Notes under the pieces: model-generated
Told to the model about the DNA's origin: nothing
Databases searched by the model: none
The model's input: the letters and a program-made list of their open reading frames with translations, nothing else
Position numbers and translations under genes: made by a program
Part shown: positions 16,974 to 23,919 of the stretch, piece by piece
Layout: each line of letters begins with the position of its first letter
Position numbering within the stretch: the stretch's first letter is position 1
Assembly (NCBI RefSeq): GCF_001458335.1
Contig: NZ_CYTO01000003.1
Span: 49,991-113,990 of the forward strand
Length of the DNA: 64,000 nucleotides
From: Cognatishimia activa
GTDB lineage: Bacteria > Pseudomonadota > Alphaproteobacteria > Rhodobacterales > Rhodobacteraceae
Direction of reading: 5' to 3'

Positions 16974-18224
16974 ATGAAATATTCAGCCGCGCGGCTGCTT
17001 TGGGAAGGGCTTACGGGTCACAAGGGATGGGGTCGCACATGGCGTGATCCGGAACCTAAGACCCATTATGATGTGGTGATTATTGGCGGTGGCGGTCACG
17101 GCCTGGCGACAGCTCATTATCTGGCCAAGGTCTATGGCATACGCAATGTAGCCGTGCTGGAAAAAGGCTGGATCGGTGGCGGCAACGTGGGCCGGAACAC
17201 AACCATTGTGCGCTCTAACTACCTGCTGGACGGCAACGAGCCATTCTATGAGTTCTCGATGAAGCTCTGGGAGAACCTAGAGCAGGACCTGAACTATAAC
17301 GCGATGGTATCGCAGCGCGGGATCATGAACCTCATCCATTCCGACGCGCAACGCGATGCCTTCCGTCGTCGCGGCAATGCGATGATGTTGCATGGCGCAG
17401 GGGCCGAGCTTTTGGATGCGGAACAAGTTCGCAAAGAAGTGCCGTTCCTGAACTTTGACAATGCACGTTTCCCGATCAAAGGCGCACTGGTGCAGCGCCG
17501 GGGCGGCACTGTGCGTCACGATGCGGTGGCTTGGGGCTATGCGCGCGGTGCGGATCAGAACGGCGTTGATATTATCCAGAACTGCGAAGTCACCGGCTTT
17601 AAGATTGAAAACGGCAAGGTGCTGGGGGTTGAGACCTCTCGTGGTTATATCGGAGCGGGCAAAGTTGGCGTTGCCGTTGCCGGGAACTCTTCCAAAGTGA
17701 TGGCCAAGGCCGGTATGCGTCTGCCCATCGAAAGCCATGTGCTGCAGGCCTTTGTATCAGAGGGTCTGAAGCCAACCATTCCGGGTGTCATCACCTTTGG
17801 GGCGGGTCACTTCTATGTCAGCCAGTCTGACAAAGGCGGCCTGGTCTTTGGGGGCGATATTGATGGCTACAACACCTATGCGCAGCGCGGGAATATGCCC
17901 GTGGTCGAAGATGTGGCCGAGGGCGGAATGGCGATCATGCCAATGATTGGCCGCGCGCGTCTGCTGCGGATGTGGGGCGGGATCATGGATATGTCCATGG
18001 ATGGCTCTCCTTACATTGATAAGACCCATATTGATGGGCTCTTCTTCAATGGTGGCTGGTGCTATGGCGGCTTTAAAGCAACGCCGGCGTCGGGCTATGC
18101 CTTCGCGCATTTGCTGGCCACGGGCTCACCACATGAAACAGCCACCGCCTATCGTCTGGACCGGTTCAAGACCGGCAAGATGATTGACGAAAAAGGCGTG
18201 GGCGCTCAGCCCAACCTGCACTGA
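16974..18224 (+). CDS. soxB: Sarcosine oxidase beta-subunit-like protein (variant cluster)
   Basis: The 416-residue protein has the FAD site GGGGHG (residues 38-43), GWIGGGNVGRNTTIVRSNYL and [17 protein letters not shown]. The histidine in that last motif corresponds, from family knowledge, to the covalent FMN attachment residue of heterotetrameric sarcosine oxidase. The beta subunit carries out amine oxidation. GGAGC precedes the ATG by eight bases. It heads a tight run: beta, an FMN split-barrel protein, delta, alpha, gamma. Since a canonical soxBDAG set exists at 44-49 kb, this set may act on another N-methyl amino compound. Confidence 0.92.
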   Translation: MKYSAARLLWEGLTGHKGWGRTWRDPEPKTHYDVVIIGGGGHGLATAHYLAKVYGIRNVAVLEKGWIGGGNVGRNTTIVRSNYLLDGNEPFYEFSMKLWENLEQDLNYNAMVSQRGIMNLIHSDAQRDAFRRRGNAMMLHGAGAELLDAEQVRKEVPFLNFDNARFPIKGALVQRRGGTVRHDAVAWGYARGADQNGVDIIQNCEVTGFKIENGKVLGVETSRGYIGAGKVGVAVAGNSSKVMAKAGMRLPIESHVLQAFVSEGLKPTIPGVITFGAGHFYVSQSDKGGLVFGGDIDGYNTYAQRGNMPVVEDVAEGGMAIMPMIGRARLLRMWGGIMDMSMDGSPYIDKTHIDGLFFNGGWCYGGFKATPASGYAFAHLLATGSPHETATAYRLDRFKTGKMIDEKGVGAQPNLH

Positions 18225-18235
18225 GGGCAGTCGCT

Positions 18236-18721
18236 ATGCTGAACAAAGATACAAAAGCGCTGATTGAAACTTGGCGTCTTGGCATTGTGGCTTCGACCCA
18301 TTCAGATGGAACCCCGAATGTCTGGCCGAAAGATACATTCGTGGTGCATGATCCTAAAACGATCGGCTTTCCTGAAACCCAATCCTTGAACACGCTGAAA
18401 AACTTGGCTGCACGGCCAACGGTCGAGGTTCTGTTCGTGGATCAGCTGACGCAAGTTGCGCTGCGCTGTCGCGGTCAAGCTCGGTGCGTAGAGCGTTCTG
18501 CGCAGTGTTTCAATTCGTTGTCGGAGCCATACATCGCGCAGCAGCGCGGTCTTAAGAACGACATCAAAGCATTGGTTCTTATCGACCTACAGGACGTCAC
18601 TTTGACACGCGTTCAAGCCTTTGATGACGAGGCCGCACCAGAAGATCGTCGCCAGTCCGCGATGCAGCGCATGCGGGACATCAATATCAAATATTTTGCA
18701 TCGGAGAAAAGCGAATGCTGA
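18236..18721 (+). CDS. Pyridoxamine 5'-phosphate oxidase-like FMN split-barrel protein embedded in the sox operon
   Basis: The 161-residue protein has the split-barrel pattern GIVASTHSDGTPNVWPK, then TIGFPETQSLNTLKNLAARPTVEVLFVD. This resembles PNPOx-like FMN or F420 binders of the small stand-alone type. It starts 11 bases after soxB and overlaps soxD by seven bases, so it is an integral operon member. Canonical soxBDAG operons do not contain such a gene, and the canonical cluster in this window lacks it. It might bind FMN for the complex or carry out a redox step on the same substrate; neither is demonstrated. Confidence 0.82.
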   Translation: MLNKDTKALIETWRLGIVASTHSDGTPNVWPKDTFVVHDPKTIGFPETQSLNTLKNLAARPTVEVLFVDQLTQVALRCRGQARCVERSAQCFNSLSEPYIAQQRGLKNDIKALVLIDLQDVTLTRVQAFDDEAAPEDRRQSAMQRMRDINIKYFASEKSEC

Positions 18722-19002
18722 TCCCTCATCCTTTGCTTGGTCTGCGCGACGCGCAAGAGTTCACGTATTTCGGCGATGCAAGCCTTTTGGATCGTCCTGA
18801 TGGCATGGCCGAAGGTGCATCTGAGCAGTTTCACGACTATCTTTATCTGCGCGACAACCCAGCTGGTGAACACCAAGAACTATGGTTTCATGAACAGGGT
18901 GACCGGTCCTGGCTGGTGGTCACACGTAATACGCTGACCCATGAAATCTTTAAAGTTGAATTTGCAACAGACGTGGCGCTTGCGCGTCGGAGCGCGACAT
19001 GA
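18715..19002 (+). CDS. soxD: Sarcosine oxidase delta-subunit-like protein lacking zinc ligands
   Basis: This 95-residue protein aligns with the delta subunit: LGLRDAQEFTYFGDA matches the family GxRxxxEFxYxGEA. The normal zinc site does not survive. The N-terminal CPxC is HPLL here, and the later HxxGC is HEQGD. Three of the four ligands known for the family are therefore changed and only the histidine is kept. The copy at 47743-48048 has the normal HCPYCD and HVHGCGRFF motifs. It overlaps its upstream neighbour by seven bases and the alpha subunit by four (ATGA). Confidence 0.85.
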   Translation: MLIPHPLLGLRDAQEFTYFGDASLLDRPDGMAEGASEQFHDYLYLRDNPAGEHQELWFHEQGDRSWLVVTRNTLTHEIFKVEFATDVALARRSAT

Positions 19003-21950
19003 CCCAGATGAACAGATTAAATGGCGGTCTTGTGAACCGCGACAAACCGTTGGAATTCACCTTCGAGGGCCGCACATACAGCGGCTTTGAAGGCGATACC
19101 GTCGCCTCGGCTTTGCTGGCAAATGGCGTCCAGCTGATGGGCCGCAGCTTTAAGTACCACCGCCCGCGCGGTGTTCTTTCTGCAGGCTCTGAAGAGCCAA
19201 ATGGGTTGATGGAAATCGGCACGGGTGCGGACCGCACACCAAACTCGCGCGCGACAGTGGTCGAGCTGTATGACGGATTGACCGCCGCCAGCCAGAACGC
19301 ATGGCCGTCTCTGGAACGCGACTTTATGGGTGTGAACGATTTGTTTGCGAACTTCCTGACCGCGGGGTTTTACTACAAGACCTTCATGTGGCCGAAAGCG
19401 TTCTGGGAAAAGATCTACGAACCGATCATCCGCAACGCAGCCGGTCTTGGCGCGCTGTCGATGGAAGCGGACCCCTCTGTCTATGACAAAGGTTTTCTGC
19501 ACTGCGATCTGTTGGTGATTGGCGCGGGTCCTTCCGGGTTGATGGCAGCATTGACCGCAGCGCGGGCCGGGGCGCAGGTCATCCTGGCGGATGAAGATTT
19601 CCGCATGGGTGGCCGGTTGAACGCTGAATCTTATGAGGTTGGCGGACAGGCAGGCTCTGCTTGGGCGCAGGCAACTCTGCTGGAACTGGCAAGCTTGGAC
19701 AATGTACGCCTGATGTCTCGGACCACCGTTCTGGGCGCTTTTGATCACGGGATTTTCAGCGCGGTGGAGCGGGTCACAGAGCATTTGCCAACAGCTTCGG
19801 TTGGGGCCGCCCCGCGCCAGACGCTGTGGCGGATCTATGCGAAACGCTCTTTGCTCTGCGCGGGTGCGCTGGAACGCACAATCGCGTTTTCCAACAATGA
19901 CCGTCCGGGCATTCTGCAAGCCGGTGCCATGCGCGCCTATGCGCATCGCTGGGCGGCCACTGTAGGTCAGCGTGTTGCTGTCTTTACCAATAATGACGAT
20001 GGCCACCGCACCGCAAAAGATCTGGCTGACAAAGGCGTCACTGTTGTAGCTGTGATTGACCCGCGCGAAGTGCCTCCATCCACGGGCGTGCCCGTGATCC
20101 GGGGTCAGGTTGTGGACACAAAAGGCCGTCTGGGTCTGAAGTCGGTCCAGGTACGTCGTCATGACGGTGGTATGGAAACCCTGAAGGTGGATGCGCTTGG
20201 CGTGTCTGGCGGCTGGAACCCGAATGTGTCTTTGACCTGCCACCAACGTGGCCGCCCCAATTGGCGCGAAGACATTGCTGGCTTTGTTCCGGGGGATGTT
20301 CTGCCGGTTGGCATGGCTGTGGCTGGCGCTGCCAATGGCGATCTGTCCACCCATGGCGCGCTGAGTTCTGGCGCAAAAGCTGCGGTCGAGAGCCTTGAAG
20401 CTCTGGGCATCTCCAGCACCGCGCCGGATGTACCTGACGCTGAAGATGCGCCTGTGAACCTGACGCCGCTTTGGTACGTTGGCGAAGGCAAGGCACGTAA
20501 ATGGATTGATTTCCAGAACGATGTGACCGTGAAAGACGTGAAGCTGGCGCATCAGGAAGGCTTTGAATCTGTTGAGCACCTGAAACGCTATACCACCTTG
20601 GGCATGGCGACCGATCAGGGCAAAAACTCTAACCTTGGCGGTTTGGCTGTGATGGCGGAAATGACCGGCAAACCCGTGCCACAAACCGGCACAACCATCT
20701 TCCGCCCGCCATATACACCGGTTGCCATGGGGGCCCTTGCGGGGCGTTCTGTCGGCAAAGAGTTCAAGCCAACCCGCCTGACACCAAGCCACCATTGGGC
20801 CGTGCGCCAAGGCGCGGTCTTTGTGGAAGTAGGTCAATGGATGCGGGCGCAGTGGTTCCCACAAGCAGGTGAAACCCATTGGCGTCAGTCTGTGGATCGT
20901 GAATCCCTCGCGGTGCGCAAATCCGTAGGCATCTGCGACGTGACCACATTGGGGAAAGTCGATGTGCAAGGCAAAGACGCCGCCCAGTTCCTGAACATGA
21001 TCTATGCCAATGCATTTGCGAAATTGCCCGTTGGCAAGACCCGCTATGGTCTGATGCTGCGCGAAGACGGTATTGCGATGGACGACGGCACCGCCGCACG
21101 TCTGGCCGAAGATCACTTTGTGGTCACGACCACAACCGCCAATGCGGGGCCGGTCTATCGCCACATGGAATTTGTGCGTCAGGGTCTGTGCCCAGATATG
21201 GACGTGCAGCTGATCTCAACCACCGACGCCTGGGCGCAATACGCTGTAGCAGGGCCGAATTCTCGCAAACTGCTGCAGAAGATCGTCGATCCAGAGTTTG
21301 ACATCTCCAATGATGCTTTCCCGTTCATGGCCTGTGGCGAGATCACAGTCTGCGGCGGCATCCGTGCGCGCCTGTTCCGCATCTCTTTCTCGGGCGAGAT
21401 GGCCTATGAAATCGCGGTGCCAACCCGGTATGGTGAAAGCCTGATCGAAGTCATGATGGAGGCGGGCAAAGAGTTTGACGTGGTGCCATATGGAACCGAA
21501 ACTCTGTCTGTGTTGCGGATCGAAAAGGGTCACGCAGCGGGCAACGAGCTGAATGGTCAGATCGCTGCAGCGCATCTTGGTATGATCCGCATGGTGTCCA
21601 CCAAGAAGGACTCCATCGGTGCCGTCATGACCCGCCGCGAAGAGCTGGTGAAAGAGGACGGGCTGCGCTTGATGGGCTTTGAGGCCATCGGTGAAGACAT
21701 CCTGCCAGCAGGAAGCCATGTCTTTGCGGAAGGGGACAAACAAACCCCAGAAGCGGACCAAGGCTGGCTGACCTCGGCGTGTTATTCCCCGCATTTGGGC
21801 AAACATATCGCGCTTGGCTACATCAAAGGTGGCTATGAGCGCAAAGACGAAGTGGTGACAATCGCCAATCCGGTTCAGGGCAAAACCCTGAAAGCGCGCG
21901 TTGTCAGCGCCCACTTTGTTGATCCAGAAGGAGCGCGTCTTCGTGACTAA
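18999..21950 (+). CDS. soxA: Sarcosine oxidase alpha-subunit-like protein (variant cluster)
   Basis: This 983-residue protein has the full alpha-subunit layout. An N-terminal ferredoxin-like Fer2_4 region (about 15-95, with FKYHRPRG) comes first, then a dinucleotide-binding domain (about 165-480, GAGPSG). A linker with FRPPYTPV follows, and then the GcvT-like aminomethyltransferase domain and its C-terminal barrel (about 600-980). In the family the alpha subunit binds NAD+ and tetrahydrofolate and captures the methyl carbon as methylene-THF. It begins in an ATGA overlap with soxD and ends eight bases inside the soxG start region. A 715-codon antisense ORF here is a shadow. Confidence 0.93.
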   Translation: MTQMNRLNGGLVNRDKPLEFTFEGRTYSGFEGDTVASALLANGVQLMGRSFKYHRPRGVLSAGSEEPNGLMEIGTGADRTPNSRATVVELYDGLTAASQNAWPSLERDFMGVNDLFANFLTAGFYYKTFMWPKAFWEKIYEPIIRNAAGLGALSMEADPSVYDKGFLHCDLLVIGAGPSGLMAALTAARAGAQVILADEDFRMGGRLNAESYEVGGQAGSAWAQATLLELASLDNVRLMSRTTVLGAFDHGIFSAVERVTEHLPTASVGAAPRQTLWRIYAKRSLLCAGALERTIAFSNNDRPGILQAGAMRAYAHRWAATVGQRVAVFTNNDDGHRTAKDLADKGVTVVAVIDPREVPPSTGVPVIRGQVVDTKGRLGLKSVQVRRHDGGMETLKVDALGVSGGWNPNVSLTCHQRGRPNWREDIAGFVPGDVLPVGMAVAGAANGDLSTHGALSSGAKAAVESLEALGISSTAPDVPDAEDAPVNLTPLWYVGEGKARKWIDFQNDVTVKDVKLAHQEGFESVEHLKRYTTLGMATDQGKNSNLGGLAVMAEMTGKPVPQTGTTIFRPPYTPVAMGALAGRSVGKEFKPTRLTPSHHWAVRQGAVFVEVGQWMRAQWFPQAGETHWRQSVDRESLAVRKSVGICDVTTLGKVDVQGKDAAQFLNMIYANAFAKLPVGKTRYGLMLREDGIAMDDGTAARLAEDHFVVTTTTANAGPVYRHMEFVRQGLCPDMDVQLISTTDAWAQYAVAGPNSRKLLQKIVDPEFDISNDAFPFMACGEITVCGGIRARLFRISFSGEMAYEIAVPTRYGESLIEVMMEAGKEFDVVPYGTETLSVLRIEKGHAAGNELNGQIAAAHLGMIRMVSTKKDSIGAVMTRREELVKEDGLRLMGFEAIGEDILPAGSHVFAEGDKQTPEADQGWLTSACYSPHLGKHIALGYIKGGYERKDEVVTIANPVQGKTLKARVVSAHFVDPEGARLRD

Positions 21951-22524
21951 TTATCGTCTTTCTCCCCGCACCGCGTTTGGCGCAAGCGAACCGATGCGGG
22001 CAACCATCGGCAAAGCAACGTTGACCGAACGGCCTGAGTTTTCCATTGCCTCGGTCGCAGTAAGAGCCGAGCAAGACGGCATCGCAGCAAAGTTGACCGG
22101 TGGCGCGGATGTGGCAGTTTCTGAACTCGTTCAGACCGACACGCGGACCGTATTCTGGACCGGACCAAACCAATGGTTTGTGTTGGATGATCACAGCGCA
22201 GTTGAAGCACTGGCACAGACTCTGAAAGCCGATCTCGGTGCGTCTGCTTCTGTTACGGAACAGAATGACGGATGGGTTGTTTTCGATCTGACCGGAGAAG
22301 ATTTGGATGAGGTATTAGAGCGACTGTGTTCTATCAACCTGTCTGAACTCGCTCGCGGCCGCGCTCAGCGGACAGTGATCGAACATGTGGGCAGCTTCGT
22401 GCTGTGTCTCGAACAGGGAAGGTCATATCGCCTATTGTGTGGTCGGTCCTTCGCCCCATCCTTCGCCCATGCGATCAAAGAGATTATGGTCTCTGTAAAC
22501 GCGCAAAAGACCTTGCTTGCGTAG
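21943..22524 (+). CDS. soxG: Sarcosine oxidase gamma-subunit-like protein (variant cluster)
   Basis: This 193-residue protein matches the gamma-subunit pattern: SVAVRAEQDGIAAKLTG, then WTGPNQWFVL and a late VLCLEQGRSYRLLCGRSFAPSF. The gamma subunit is structurally related to the GcvT C-terminal region and completes the alpha-beta-gamma-delta complex. I chose the GTG at 21943 because AAGGAG lies nine bases upstream inside soxA. Starting further upstream adds residues unlike the family. It ends the tight operon; a small GC hairpin without a T run (22532-22550) lies just downstream. Confidence 0.88.
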   Translation: MTNYRLSPRTAFGASEPMRATIGKATLTERPEFSIASVAVRAEQDGIAAKLTGGADVAVSELVQTDTRTVFWTGPNQWFVLDDHSAVEALAQTLKADLGASASVTEQNDGWVVFDLTGEDLDEVLERLCSINLSELARGRAQRTVIEHVGSFVLCLEQGRSYRLLCGRSFAPSFAHAIKEIMVSVNAQKTLLA

Positions 22525-22619
22525 AAAAAGCTCCGCCTGGCAACGGCGGATCTAAATTGAAAAAATGCACCGGGCATCAGAATAGGTTTCCGGCGCATCT
22601 TGTTAGAAAAGGTCCTCTT

Positions 22620-22970
22620 ATGATCACTCGTATCGACTCTAATCAACGCATGAGTCAGGTCGTGCGCGCCGGCAATATGGTGTGGCTCGCAGGTCAGATC
22701 CCCAATGACCCCTCTGCTGATATTCAAGGTCAAACCACAGAAGTCCTGGAGCGCATTGATCAGATTTTGCAGGAAGAAGGCGGCTCAAAGTCGAACCTTG
22801 TCTCGGTGCAAATCTGGCTGCACGATCTGGGCGACTTTGCAGGAATGAATCAGGCTTGGGATGCTTGGGTTGACCAAGAAAACACACCCGCCCGCGCCAC
22901 CTGTGGGGCCGCGCTGGCGAGCGCAGGTCGTGGCGTTAAGATCGAAGTCATTGCAACAGCTTGGATTTAG
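22620..22970 (+). CDS. RidA/YjgF family protein
   Basis: The 116-residue protein shows the RidA pattern from MSQVVRAGNMVWLAGQIPND through to PARATCGAALASAGRGVKIEV. The conserved arginine of the PAR motif, which binds the carboxylate of the imine or enamine substrate, is present. RidA hydrolyses reactive 2-aminoacrylate-type intermediates. Placed 95 bases after soxG in the same direction, it may handle imines released by the neighbouring flavin amine oxidases. The ATG at 22620 has only a weak ribosome site (AAAAGG, 12 bases away). Confidence 0.9.
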   Translation: MITRIDSNQRMSQVVRAGNMVWLAGQIPNDPSADIQGQTTEVLERIDQILQEEGGSKSNLVSVQIWLHDLGDFAGMNQAWDAWVDQENTPARATCGAALASAGRGVKIEVIATAWI

Positions 22971-23106
22971 GAAACGCAATCTCTGTATGACTTAAAGGCG
23001 TTGCAGAGTGTGTCGAAGATATTATGGTTTCTAGAAAATGAGTGATGCAGCCTTCGCTGGAACGCACTGCAATTTAGCCTGAAACTCTCTGCGCAAAGGG
23101 CCTGCT

Positions 23107-23919
23107 GTGAAACATCTAAAGCGAAACCTGCCTCCGATGACGTCGATCATTGCCTTTGAAGCAGCGGCGCGGCATGGGTCTTTTAAGGATGCGGCAAAAG
23201 AGCTGAATGTGTCGCGTGTGGCCGTAAGCCGTCAGGTGCGAAACCTCGAAGAATATCTGGGCATATTGCTGTTTGAGCGGGATGCCAATTCTGCCGTATT
23301 GATGGAGCTGGGGCGCAGTTTTTATCAAGTGATTTCCGCGAACCTTTGGGCAATTGCTGAAAAATCGTCGGAAATTGCAGGCACTGTGCCGCCAGAAGTG
23401 GAAGATCAGCCCCTTGCGGAGGCCGCTGATTTTGACGCTGAACGTGCGCGGGTTTTGCTAGTGGATGACCGAGAAGAGAACTTGGACCACATTTCCGGTC
23501 TGTTGGGGTCTCGATACGACATCTTAACTGCTGGAAACGGTGCAGATGCACTGCAAATTATTCACAGCGAACCGCTTGATTTGGTGCTGTTGGATGTTTG
23601 TATGCCCGACCTTGATGGCTTTGAAATTTGTCGCCGAATTAAAGCGGTTGGGGCGACTGAAACACTGCCAGTCATGTTCCTGACAGCATTGGACAGCCCT
23701 GCTGACGAAACCAAAGGTCTGGAATGTGGGGCGTCGGACTTCATATCTCGTCCGATCGTGCCAGGCGTTTTGCGCGCAAGGATCAAGACGCAGCTAGATC
23801 TACGTCAGACCCAGAAGACTTTAGAGAAAGTCCTTAAGCGGCGCGGTGATCGCTTGCAGAGATTAGAAGATATGCTTGATAAAATGGAAGCTCAGATACA
23901 GGCTTTTCGATCAGGCTAA
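23107..23919 (+). CDS. LysR-type HTH fused to a response-regulator receiver domain
   Basis: The 270-residue protein joins two domains not normally found together. Residues about 11-70 are a LysR-family winged HTH (SIIAFEAAARHGSFKDAAKE, then VSRQVRNLEE and LLFERD). Residues about 113-230 are a CheY-like receiver with acidic pair D120/D121, phospho-acceptor D163 in LLDVCMPD and T193. The usual conserved lysine before proline is arginine (R215, SRPI). A coiled-coil-like tail (about 232-268) follows. The LysR effector-binding domain is absent. The GTG start at 23107 has AAAGGG six bases upstream. It converges with the hybrid kinase gene and overlaps it by nine bases; that kinase has an HPt domain and is the obvious phospho-donor. 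Confidence 0.92.
   Translation: MKHLKRNLPPMTSIIAFEAAARHGSFKDAAKELNVSRVAVSRQVRNLEEYLGILLFERDANSAVLMELGRSFYQVISANLWAIAEKSSEIAGTVPPEVEDQPLAEAADFDAERARVLLVDDREENLDHISGLLGSRYDILTAGNGADALQIIHSEPLDLVLLDVCMPDLDGFEICRRIKAVGATETLPVMFLTALDSPADETKGLECGASDFISRPIVPGVLRARIKTQLDLRQTQKTLEKVLKRRGDRLQRLEDMLDKMEAQIQAFRSG

Noticed and set aside
19017..21164. 715-codon ORF antisense to the variant soxA
   Set aside because: It lies entirely inside a well-supported alpha-subunit gene, has low-complexity histidine and arginine-rich composition, no known motifs and no ribosome site. It is a codon-bias shadow.
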